Shown: positions 55,724 through 64,000 of the stretch, one piece after another
Numbering within the stretch: position 1 is the stretch's first letter
How the letters are laid out: the number at the start of each line of letters is the position of its first letter
Origin: an uncultured Flavobacteriales bacterium
Lineage (GTDB): Bacteria; Bacteroidota; Bacteroidia; Flavobacteriales_D; Crocinitomicaceae
Direction of reading: 5' to 3'
Assembly (NCBI GenBank): GCA_913054135.1
Contig: CAJXJK010000001.1
Span: 62,001-126,000, forward strand
Length of the DNA: 64,000 nt
Translations under genes and position numbers: made by a program
The notes under the pieces: generated by a model
Told to the model about the DNA's origin: nothing
Databases searched by the model: none
Seen by the model: only the letters and a program-made list of their open reading frames with translations

Positions 55724-56089
55724 TTAAAAAGGTTTAAAATTGAATGGTAAATCTACCATTATCTTGAGCTCTTCTCCTCTTTCAAGTAAAATGTCATTCT
55801 CAGCAGGGTGCAACCAATTCACCTCAGCTTTTAACTTTTCGGCCTCATCAATTGTCATCAACATTTTCAGTAGTTGTTTCGCTGAAGATGAATTGAAATA
55901 TTTTAGATTAAACTCAATGGTGAAACTTCCTTCATTACTAGCAATATAAGCATCAACCCAAGTATGTATCGGACCATAAAAAGTCTCAGCATCCTCCATC
56001 ATTGATTTTCCTGAAATCTCAATTTTACCTGATGTATTCAGAATGACTTTCGGTCCGTATTCAGAAGATTCGATATTAATATTTTCCAT
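55724..56089 (-). CDS. SiaC-family regulatory phosphoprotein (DUF1987)
   Basis: 121 aa; GKIEISGKSMMEDAETFYGPIHTWVDAYI, FNLKYFNSSSAKQLLKMLMTIDE, WLHPAENDILLERGEELKIMVDLPF. Confidence 0.9.
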   Translation of the reverse strand: MENINIESSEYGPKVILNTSGKIEISGKSMMEDAETFYGPIHTWVDAYIASNEGSFTIEFNLKYFNSSSAKQLLKMLMTIDEAEKLKAEVNWLHPAENDILLERGEELKIMVDLPFNFKPF

Positions 56090-56101
56090 TTACTTCTTTC
56101 C

Positions 56102-57211
56102 TTATACTTTTATTTCTAAGCCCATCATCAAGTAATAACCTCCATTATCTTCTGTAGCAATAATATCAATTTTAGAATCTATCGTCCTTTTTAAATCTAT
56201 CAAACCAATGCCGGCGTTATTCCCTTTTTTGAGTACATTTTTTTTCAATGTGGACCTGTAGAGCTCGTTCAATTCGTCTTTCGTTTTCAAATTTAAACTT
56301 TCCACCTTTTGTACAATGTCCAAGCCTTCTTTTTTTATATAATTCCCTGAACACATGTAATACCCTTCCTTTGTATTTAAGATGGCAAAAATCCCATCAT
56401 TTCCATCCTTCTCTTCTTTTCCGTGGCGGACAACATTCTGCATCATCTCAACTGCAGCATGATACAACTGAAATCCTGCTGAATTAGTCTCGGTATTATT
56501 GGTTTCTTCAATTATTGACAGCATTGAACTTATCATATCATCTGAGAAGTCACCATTATATAAAAATGAAATATCGTATTCAAGTGTGCGATCATAAACA
56601 GAAGAATTTTCTTCTATACTCATTGGCTGTTGATCAGATTCTTTTGACAATGAATCATTCTTGAAGTCAATTTGCAAGTTGAATGAGTAAAGCTCCCCTT
56701 TTTTAACAAACTGATGCTGAACAGGATGTTTTGATCTCCTCACCATTGAAACAAACCCAAGTCCTGCACCACCTTTGGCGCTCAGCTCATTATTCATTAA
56801 AGAATCACGATAATATTCGTCTAACTCATCTGAATTTAAACTTTCTATCTTCTTTAAGCTCTTTTCAATTATTTCTTTATCTGCCTCTTCAACCAAGTTT
56901 GAAGAGTAGATATGTAAATAAGAACCTATACTTCTTACTCCGAATAAACTTAATTCATCCTTTTCAGGAACATCCGCTCCATGACGAACTATATTCTGAA
57001 AACTCTCGGCTACAAAAAAAGCCATTCTCCTTCTTGTTTTTCTCTCCAGCTCAAATTCAGCAAGAGTTATTACCCTATCAGTAAAACTATCAGTAAATGC
57101 ACCTTTGTAATAAACAGTTGACCGGTCTTTCTTAAAACAATCCCTCAATTCAGAAACGACATGAATCCTCTCATTTCTTGAATTTTCTTTAGAATTACTT
57201 GTGTTTGACAT
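56102..57211 (-). CDS. Tandem (double) SiaB-like/DUF6272 kinase-fold protein
   Basis: Two halves each with an N-box-like motif (AESFQNIVRHG; VEMMQNVVRHG) and a Gly-rich box (GGAGLGFVSMVRRS; GNNAGIGLIDLKRT). Confidence 0.8.
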   Translation of the reverse strand: MSNTSNSKENSRNERIHVVSELRDCFKKDRSTVYYKGAFTDSFTDRVITLAEFELERKTRRRMAFFVAESFQNIVRHGADVPEKDELSLFGVRSIGSYLHIYSSNLVEEADKEIIEKSLKKIESLNSDELDEYYRDSLMNNELSAKGGAGLGFVSMVRRSKHPVQHQFVKKGELYSFNLQIDFKNDSLSKESDQQPMSIEENSSVYDRTLEYDISFLYNGDFSDDMISSMLSIIEETNNTETNSAGFQLYHAAVEMMQNVVRHGKEEKDGNDGIFAILNTKEGYYMCSGNYIKKEGLDIVQKVESLNLKTKDELNELYRSTLKKNVLKKGNNAGIGLIDLKRTIDSKIDIIATEDNGGYYLMMGLEIKV

Positions 57212-57416
57212 CAGCTTCTTCGCGCTAGCTCTTATTTATTGTACAGCTTGAAATTTTGTCCGTACACAGTTAAATATAGCATTTTTCCTTATTCAAATCA
57301 CTTGAGATATTGACCTTTTTCTCCTTCTTATGAAGATTCAAAACCATCATCAATCCACGAATCATATTGAGCGTGCTTTTTACTAATTCACTATCTTTAG
57401 TTAAAATCAATTATAG

Positions 57417-58127
57417 ATGAGCTTTTTGAAAGCCGAATGGAGAAAACTTGCAATCGTCAACTATGAAGTTGAACCTAAATTACTTCAAAAATATCTTCCT
57501 TTCGGAACGGAACTAGACCTTTGGAATGACAAGTGTTATGTAAGCTTAGTGGGATTCATGTTCTTGAACACCAAATTGCTAGGAGTCAAAGTTCCTTTTC
57601 ACTCTAACTTTGAAGAGATCAACCTGCGTTTTTATGTAAAGAGATTTGATGGAGACGAATGGAAAAGAGGAGTCGTCTTTATCAAAGAAATTGTACCAAA
57701 AGCCGCTCTTTCATTTGTTGCAAATAGCGTTTACAATGAAAACTATATCACTTTGCCCATGAAACATGTTTGGCAAGAAAATGAAGATTCAAGATTGGTT
57801 GAGTATTACTGGAAAAAAAATGACCAGTGGAATCACATAAAAGTAGTTGCCGATAAAACTCAAAGCGAAATCAAAGAAGGAAGTGAAACAGAATTTATCA
57901 CAGAACATTACTGGGGATATGCAGCTGTGAATGAAAAACGTTCAAATGAATATGAAGTGACACATCCTAAATGGAAACACTTTGAAGTTCATTCACACGA
58001 TATTCAAATTGATTTTGGAGAGATCTATGGTAATGACTTCAAAGGCTTAAATAACAAAGAACCCGACTCTGTGATGCTAGCAGAAGGTTCTCAGATCACA
58101 GTTGAAAGTAAGATTAAGATCAAATGA
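57417..58127 (+). CDS. DUF2071 (YqjF-like) family protein
   Basis: FLKAEWRKLAIVNYEVEPKLLQKYLPFGTELDLWNDKCYVSLVGFMF. Confidence 0.88.
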   Translation: MSFLKAEWRKLAIVNYEVEPKLLQKYLPFGTELDLWNDKCYVSLVGFMFLNTKLLGVKVPFHSNFEEINLRFYVKRFDGDEWKRGVVFIKEIVPKAALSFVANSVYNENYITLPMKHVWQENEDSRLVEYYWKKNDQWNHIKVVADKTQSEIKEGSETEFITEHYWGYAAVNEKRSNEYEVTHPKWKHFEVHSHDIQIDFGEIYGNDFKGLNNKEPDSVMLAEGSQITVESKIKIK

Positions 58128-58756
58128 AAAATCAGTCACTCACAAATCAAGTATTCTCAGAAGGAGCAGAACTGTACGCCAAAAAGTTCATGAATTTTGA
58201 TGCTTATCATTATTCGTTTGACAAATTTTTGGATTTGATAAACGTAAGTAACCCTTCTATTGTAGATGCTGCATGCGGACCTGGAAACATTTCTAAATAC
58301 CTACTCTCTAAAAATCAACATCTAGAAATCAATGGGATTGATTTAGCTCCTAAAATGATTGAATTGGCAAAACAACTCAATCCATCTGCAGATTTTGAAT
58401 TAAGAGGTCTTTTAGATTTTGATCAGAATTATGATGCCATCATTTGTGGATTTGGATTGCCCTATCTTAACAAAGAAGAAGCCATTCAATTCATTAATAA
58501 ATCAGCAGAACACTTGAACAAAGACGGGGTTTTATACATTTCGACAATGGAAGGTAATTATGAAAAGTCTTCATTTCAAGCTCCCAGTTCGGGTAAAGGA
58601 CCCTCCTTATTTATTCATTATCATGAAGCATCTTACCTAAAAAAGAACATGATTATCAATGGGTTTGAAATCTTATTCGAAGATCGTAAGGAGTACGTTC
58701 ATACCAAGGAAAAGACTTTCACCGATTTAATATTGATTGCTCGAAAAATCAATTAA
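58124..58756 (+). CDS. SAM-dependent class I methyltransferase
   Basis: VDAACGPGNISKYLL, INGIDLAPKMIELAKQLNP, AIICGFGLPYL; ATGA overlap with previous gene. Confidence 0.9.
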   Translation: MKNQSLTNQVFSEGAELYAKKFMNFDAYHYSFDKFLDLINVSNPSIVDAACGPGNISKYLLSKNQHLEINGIDLAPKMIELAKQLNPSADFELRGLLDFDQNYDAIICGFGLPYLNKEEAIQFINKSAEHLNKDGVLYISTMEGNYEKSSFQAPSSGKGPSLFIHYHEASYLKKNMIINGFEILFEDRKEYVHTKEKTFTDLILIARKIN

Positions 58757-58843
58757 TAACGTCTTGAGTGCAGAAATTGAAAATAAATCTGCACCAAATA
58801 AAGCGTGTTTTCATGATTCAAATTTGTGTCTTAAGTTTATACT

Positions 58844-59611
58844 GTGAAAAACATTTTCTACCTATTGATTTTACTTAGCGCATTCTCATGTGAGAACGAG
58901 CCCTCTATTGAAACAGAGGAGGCACCAGAGATTGATACACTCAATTTGCTTGACCATCATCTAAATGGCGACTCGGTAATCGCGCACAGAGATACCATTG
59001 AATTCTGGAAATGGGGAGATTACAAACCTTGGTGGTATGATGACAATCCTGGAAGAACTACTATGCGTTTCAAAGATTTTAAATTCAGAATTGATGGCAA
59101 TTTCTCAAAAGAGAGCTGGGATGAAAAAGATGACACCATGCACATCAGTGAAGACGTGGGCTGGTATTTACCCGGAAGATCCATGTGGATTGATGCCGAA
59201 AATGACTCAGATAAATTTGAGGTTTATCTTGCCGTAGAACAAAGAATTTGGGAACAATTCGATTACAAATTGTATGATGACCCAAACTTCAGCTGGGAAG
59301 ATTGGGACGCTCAATCTTACGAAAGAATGGAGAGATCAGAATATTATGCCCTTGAAGATTCTGCCTCAAACTACCGAATTCATGGTGAGTTTACTACATT
59401 TTTTCATGACAGATTTCTTGAAGAATACGACTATGACACTTGCAGCAATTTCGTTTCTAGCGAAGGTGGAGGGTCTTACGCCTCTTTCTTAATTAACAAC
59501 AAACCATGCTGTTGGATGGCAGAATACGGAATTATAAAAATTATTCAAACAAAGTCTGACGGAACAAAATCAGAACACTTCTTTAAAGTATATTACAGCT
59601 ATGGCTGCTAA
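58844..59611 (+). CDS. Putative lipoprotein of unknown function (GTG start)
   Basis: LLILLSAFSCENEPS lipobox. Confidence 0.65.
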   Translation: MKNIFYLLILLSAFSCENEPSIETEEAPEIDTLNLLDHHLNGDSVIAHRDTIEFWKWGDYKPWWYDDNPGRTTMRFKDFKFRIDGNFSKESWDEKDDTMHISEDVGWYLPGRSMWIDAENDSDKFEVYLAVEQRIWEQFDYKLYDDPNFSWEDWDAQSYERMERSEYYALEDSASNYRIHGEFTTFFHDRFLEEYDYDTCSNFVSSEGGGSYASFLINNKPCCWMAEYGIIKIIQTKSDGTKSEHFFKVYYSYGC

Positions 59612-59677
59612 TTGCCCGTCATCATTACATCTTGGCACGAATTTTATTCATTATCTTTAGAATCGAAAATTTAGAGA

Positions 59678-60844
59678 ATGAAAAAATTACTATTTGTATT
59701 GGCTTTAGTGCCTTTAATGAGTTTTGGACAGAAGACTGATGTTAAAAATGTTATCCTAATGGTGGGTGACGGAATGGGCTTATCTCAGCTGTCAAGCATC
59801 TACTATTTTAACGATAATAAAGAACCCAACTTTAGCCGATTCAAGAATATTGGATTGATGAATACCTCATCTGCAAAACAAAAAATTACTGACTCTGCTG
59901 CCGGAGCAACTGCCTTTGCAACAGGACAAAAATCTTATAACGGAGCGATTAGTGTTGATACCTTAGAGAAAGATTTACAAACGATTATTGAAATAATTCA
60001 AGATAAAGGTGTAAAATCAGGCTTAGTAGCCACTTCATCTATCACTCACGCGACTCCTGCATGTTTTTATTCACATGCTGTTTCAAGAAACTTAGCTGAA
60101 GATATTGCTAAAGATTTAGTAAAATCAGGAGTTGACTTTTTTGCTGGTGGTGGATTGAAATACTTCAACAAAAGAGCTGATGGCATTGATATGTACCGTG
60201 AATTAATAAAGAAAGGGTTTGAACTGGACACTACTTTATTGAATCCGCTTAAGAAATTGAATAAGCAAAAGCGATATGGTTATCTCATGGCAGAAAACGG
60301 TTTAAAATCTAAGCTTGAAGGTAGAGACGACTTTTTATTAGATGCGACTGAACTTGCTCTTTCTTATCTTCAAGATTCTGACGAAGGATTCTTTTTAATG
60401 GTTGAAGGCTCTCAAATTGATTGGGAAGGTCATGCTCATAACGGAAAAGGAATTATTGAGGAGGTAAAAGATTTTGACAAAGCTGTTGGCGCGGCACTTG
60501 ACTTTGCTGAAATTGATGGTGAAACATTAGTCATTGTAACAGCCGATCATGAAACTGGTGGATTTGCACTTGCTCCAACTGCAAAAGATAGCAGCTGGCA
60601 ATACAATGACATTCACCCAACATTTTATAAAGGTGCGGATGATCCTGCAATGTCTTACGCAGCACACACAACTACTTTGATTCCTGTTTTGGCTTACGGA
60701 CCTGGATCTGAATTATTTCAAGGATTTTACCAAAACAATGACATCTTTCACAAGATAATGCAGGCGACAAATTGGAACATAACTGAAATTCGTCAGAATA
60801 CGAATCCAGACGCACAACAGCATATTTATAAAGAGAAAAGATAA
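59678..60844 (+). CDS. Alkaline phosphatase
   Basis: VILMVGDGMGLSQLS, ITDSAAGATAFATGQKSYNGAI, VEGSQIDWEGHAHN, TADHETGGF. Confidence 0.95.
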   Translation: MKKLLFVLALVPLMSFGQKTDVKNVILMVGDGMGLSQLSSIYYFNDNKEPNFSRFKNIGLMNTSSAKQKITDSAAGATAFATGQKSYNGAISVDTLEKDLQTIIEIIQDKGVKSGLVATSSITHATPACFYSHAVSRNLAEDIAKDLVKSGVDFFAGGGLKYFNKRADGIDMYRELIKKGFELDTTLLNPLKKLNKQKRYGYLMAENGLKSKLEGRDDFLLDATELALSYLQDSDEGFFLMVEGSQIDWEGHAHNGKGIIEEVKDFDKAVGAALDFAEIDGETLVIVTADHETGGFALAPTAKDSSWQYNDIHPTFYKGADDPAMSYAAHTTTLIPVLAYGPGSELFQGFYQNNDIFHKIMQATNWNITEIRQNTNPDAQQHIYKEKR

Positions 60845-60852
60845 AAAGTTCA

Positions 60853-61380
60853 ATGCCCAACCTAAAATTTGAAACTGAGCGTTTAAGAATATCTGAAATT
60901 AGCCAGGACGACTTAGATGCATTTTTCGATTTACAATCAAACCCTAATGTCTTAAAATATGTTGGCGCCCCTGCTAGCACTTTGGATGATTGTAAAAAGG
61001 AAATTCCGCAACTGCAAGCCAACTACACAGATGAAAATGCCATACTATTTGTATGGGCTATTCATGATAAAATTTCAAACGATTTCATAGGAACCTGCGC
61101 TTATGTTAAAGAAGAAGGTCATGAAATTGGTTATCGACTAAGGGAAAAATTTTGGGGAAATGGTTATGGGTCTGAACTGACAGTTGGTTTAATTGACTTC
61201 GTTTTTGAGAAATATCAAGTGGAGGAAATTTGGGCTGAAGCAGATGTATTAAACTTGGCCTCAGTAAAAATACTTGACAAGCACCTCATCAATCAAGGGA
61301 AACGTTGGAACGAAGAAGATAATTGTTGGGACTTTCATTATTTACTTACAAAAGAAGAGCATGAGAAAAGATCAAATTAA
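60853..61380 (+). CDS. GNAT family N-acetyltransferase
   Basis: LKFETERLRISEISQDDLDAF, EIGYRLREKFWGNGYGSELTVGLIDF. Confidence 0.9.
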   Translation: MPNLKFETERLRISEISQDDLDAFFDLQSNPNVLKYVGAPASTLDDCKKEIPQLQANYTDENAILFVWAIHDKISNDFIGTCAYVKEEGHEIGYRLREKFWGNGYGSELTVGLIDFVFEKYQVEEIWAEADVLNLASVKILDKHLINQGKRWNEEDNCWDFHYLLTKEEHEKRSN

Positions 61381-61879
61381 AACCTTACCATCTTATTACG
61401 AAAAGTATGTAAACCTTGCAGGAGATGGAGACTTTATGAATGAGTTAATGTCAGGTGGATTACAACTCTTTATAGACAATGCCGATAAACTCGAAGCACT
61501 AGGTCAAAAAACATATGCCGAAGGCAAATGGACAGTTCAAGAAATGCTTGAGCATTTAATGGATACTGAAAGATTGTTTCAATCGAGATGTCTGCGTTTT
61601 GCAAGAGCCGACAAAACAGACTTACCCGGATATGATGAAGATTTGTATGCTAATAACGCGCGTTCAAATGATATCCCTTTAAGAAAGTTGCTCTCAGATT
61701 ATAGATTATTGAGATCGTCATCAATTGCTATGTTCTCTAACTTTAATGAAGAAGAACTGCAAAGAACAGGAACTGCAAATGGCCAAGAAATATCGGTACT
61801 AGCAATGGCTTTTATTATGATTGGCCATCCTATTCATCACTTCAATGTTTTAGAAGAACGTTATTTCGGTTTGATTTAG
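61361..61879 (+). CDS. DinB family protein
   Basis: YAEGKWTVQEMLEHLMDTERLFQSRCLRFAR, IGHPIHHFNVLEERY. Confidence 0.88.
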   Translation: MRKDQIKTLPSYYEKYVNLAGDGDFMNELMSGGLQLFIDNADKLEALGQKTYAEGKWTVQEMLEHLMDTERLFQSRCLRFARADKTDLPGYDEDLYANNARSNDIPLRKLLSDYRLLRSSSIAMFSNFNEEELQRTGTANGQEISVLAMAFIMIGHPIHHFNVLEERYFGLI

Positions 61880-61911
61880 TTACCTTTTTCAAAAAGGAGA
61901 CATTCATAAAC

Positions 61912-62331
61912 ATGAAAGCACTACTAATTATTGGCACCATTCTGCTAACTAGTTTTACTCCAAATCCAAATGACTTTTTTGTTGGGAAATGGGTTTTCTC
62001 TGAATTCAGACCATTTAATGATAAATATAAAGTGATTGATGAGAAAGCAAAAGACTATAATTCAGAGTTTGTATTTTATAAAGACGGTAGATTCACCCAA
62101 ACTATTAATGGCGAATCAGTGAATGGCAAATACGCTTTAAAGAAGCCAAATAAAATTGAGTTTGTTGACAAAGATGGAAACTGGACTGTGAGATGGCCTA
62201 AAAATACCGAAGACCCTTACCCTAGAACCGAAGCTATAGATTTTCCTTATCCAGTGGTCATGATGGTAAGTGATGAAGAAGGGAACGAATTCTTAATGGA
62301 AATTGATTGTCTTTACAAAAAGGTAGATTAA
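61912..62331 (+). CDS. Secreted protein of unknown function
   Basis: Signal peptide; GKWVFSEFRPFN...FYKDGRFTQTINGESVNGKY lipocalin-like pattern. Confidence 0.55.
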   Translation: MKALLIIGTILLTSFTPNPNDFFVGKWVFSEFRPFNDKYKVIDEKAKDYNSEFVFYKDGRFTQTINGESVNGKYALKKPNKIEFVDKDGNWTVRWPKNTEDPYPRTEAIDFPYPVVMMVSDEEGNEFLMEIDCLYKKVD

Positions 62332-63425
62332 TCTACAATCAACTCACCAAAGCCCTCAGTGAAATAAGTTTCAAGTCGATCTTTCTTATTCGTGAAAATG
62401 AGATATGCTTCAAGACCTAAATGTCTGTTATCATTCACAAATTTTATTCCTTCGTCTGGTCCCATCACCATTAAAGCCGTAGCATAAGCATCTGCCATTG
62501 CGCAATCTGGAGCAACAACAGTAGCACTCAATAAAGTATGCTTAACAGGGTATCCAGTTTTTGGATTTAAGGTGTGAGAATATTTAAGGCCGTCTTTTTC
62601 ATAGAACTTTCTATAAGAACCTGAAGTTGCAATTGATTGATTCTCTAATTGAACAATTTCTTGTAACACTCTATCAGAAGCGTCTGATCCTTCAATTGGC
62701 TTGTCAATTCCTATGCGCCAAAACTCTTTCTCTGAATTTTTACCTGCCACTCTAATTTCACCTCCAATTTCAATAAAGTAATTCTTCGCACCTTTTGAAC
62801 TAATCAATTCAGCCAATACATCAACAGCTTGACCTTGTGCTATGGCATTAAAATCAAGCTTTGCATTAGGTGTGTTTTTATCAATAGTAGATGCTGGAAT
62901 TGTATCACTAAATCCATCTCTTTCCATGATCAATTGATGAAAATTGAAATGATATCCATTTGTAAAAGATGTTAATGCTCTCAAAGAATCAACTGCTATA
63001 GAATCTGGCACATTTTCAATGTCTTTAAAGAATCCCCAACCCGCTACCAATGGATAGACTGTTGGATCAAAAAGTCCGTTCGTCTCTTTGTAAACGATCT
63101 GAGACATTTGGTAGCAATCATTGAAAAATCCATTCTTATCATCATAATTAAATTCACCTGCGGCTGCGTCATTTAACTTACTCACAATTGAATTTGGGAT
63201 GTAAGTAGAAAGCGCCAAATCAAATTCATGCAAAACTGAATCAACCTCTTTTGAAGTCAATTCAATAGGGTCGTTAACTATAATTGAATAGGTAGTTCCT
63301 TGTGTGTTCCCAAACAATTCAATTCGTTCAGACGCATTATCTTCTTTGTCGATATTATTTTCAGGAGAAGAACCTCCACAAGAAAAAAGAAATAAGAAAA
63401 GAGGGATTAAGGGGTAATGTTTCAT
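62328..63425 (-). CDS. apbE: FAD:protein FMN transferase
   Basis: Lipobox FLFSCGG; GNTQGTTYSI, LDFNAIAQGQAVDVLAELI, IEIGGEIRVAG, HTLNPKTGYPVKHTLLSATVV, CAMADAYATALMVMG. Confidence 0.95.
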   Translation of the reverse strand: MKHYPLIPLFLFLFSCGGSSPENNIDKEDNASERIELFGNTQGTTYSIIVNDPIELTSKEVDSVLHEFDLALSTYIPNSIVSKLNDAAAGEFNYDDKNGFFNDCYQMSQIVYKETNGLFDPTVYPLVAGWGFFKDIENVPDSIAVDSLRALTSFTNGYHFNFHQLIMERDGFSDTIPASTIDKNTPNAKLDFNAIAQGQAVDVLAELISSKGAKNYFIEIGGEIRVAGKNSEKEFWRIGIDKPIEGSDASDRVLQEIVQLENQSIATSGSYRKFYEKDGLKYSHTLNPKTGYPVKHTLLSATVVAPDCAMADAYATALMVMGPDEGIKFVNDNRHLGLEAYLIFTNKKDRLETYFTEGFGELIVD

Positions 63426-63432
63426 TTAGGTA

Positions 63433-64000
63433 TTAATTTCTACCAACCTGTGCAGAACTTGTTTCATTATTCCACTGGTATTCAGTAATTGGTTGTCCAT
63501 TACGTGTATAAGATTCGTGCCCGTATCTTGAAGATACTTTTTCATACACTTTTCCAGAACCATTATTAACAACAATTCTTCTTACCACATATGACTTTAA
63601 AACACCTTGTGAATCATTAATTGCAAAACTCTCTTCAGTAACACCTTGAGGGAATTTTTTACCCAACTCATTTTCAAGCTCAGGCGTGATTTTAGTAATA
63701 TCAATTTCTTTCAAGCTTTCAGCATAGTCTTGACTTTCGTTCAATGATGCTTCATTTTGAATTTCATCATCTTTCAAATGATCGATATGATCTTCCATCA
63801 TGTCGGCTTGGTTATCTTCATTCACAACTTGCTTGTCATAACCTTCTTTGTCTTTAGCTGTTTTATCATCTAACATCTCCTCAGCATAATCTTTCATATC
63901 CATGCCTTTGTCAATGTTATCATCAGCTAATTCATTGTCTTTTTTATTGATTTCATCTTGAATATCAATCACCACTTCTTCGTATCCTTCTCTCTTCTCA
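63433..64000 (-). CDS. Acidic protein of unknown function, partial (5' end beyond the window)
   Basis: Frame stays open from the 63433 stop through the right edge (...RREGYEEVVIDIQDEINKKDNELADDNIDKG...). Confidence 0.6.
   Translation of the reverse strand, partial: EKREGYEEVVIDIQDEINKKDNELADDNIDKGMDMKDYAEEMLDDKTAKDKEGYDKQVVNEDNQADMMEDHIDHLKDDEIQNEASLNESQDYAESLKEIDITKITPELENELGKKFPQGVTEESFAINDSQGVLKSYVVRRIVVNNGSGKVYEKVSSRYGHESYTRNGQPITEYQWNNETSSAQVGRN

Noticed and set aside
56731-57084. 117-aa plus-strand ORF opposite the SiaB-like gene
   Set aside because: Antisense shadow ORF; Leu/Ser-rich low-quality translation over a well-supported minus-strand CDS.
53589-57211. Calling the locus a complete SiaABCD system
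   Set aside because: No GGDEF/SiaD gene in the neighbourhood, and the phosphatase sensor is TPR-based rather than the usual SiaA type, so only SiaABC-like is supported.
1-64000. tRNA/rRNA genes, transposases, prophage or integrative element boundaries
   Set aside because: Looked for recognisable tRNA/rRNA stretches, IS or integrase-type proteins; none could be supported from the sequence.

Overview
AT-rich chromosomal window from a Bacteroidota (Flavobacteriales-like) genome. Evidence: type IX secretion (T9SS) type A and type B C-terminal sorting domains, PorP/SprF, TAnnTTTG-like -7 promoter boxes and characteristic gene content. About 60 CDS are supported, with partial CDS at both edges; I saw no tRNA, rRNA, CRISPR array, transposase or prophage. 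Most of the window is core metabolism and housekeeping: NhaD, Glu/Leu dehydrogenase, AnmK, acyl-CoA dehydrogenase, MurF, Pgk, RecG, Cdd, PdhA/PdhC, FabD, ComM/YifB, alkaline phosphatase, ApbE. Most interesting loci: (1) a SiaABC-like partner-switching module at 53.6-57.2 kb, with a TPR-TM-SpoIIE/PP2C phosphatase, a SiaC-like protein and a SiaB-like protein that appears to be two SiaB-type kinase domains fused in tandem, with no SiaD cyclase visible; (2) a possible porin-cytochrome-like surface conduit at 9.2-12.1 kb, including a T9SS-sorted protein with a CxxCH motif; (3) an OmpA-family gene split by a frameshift at ~22.44 kb, preceded by a 14-bp perfect inverted repeat abutting its start codon; (4) two SSB paralogs lacking an acidic tip that flank a four-helix-bundle gene, with a 7x7-bp tandem repeat filling one spacer and helically phased direct repeats upstream; (5) a giant SBBP/Ig-like T9SS type B adhesin paired with PorP/SprF. 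All calls rest on reading the sequence and ORF translations; no database search was run.
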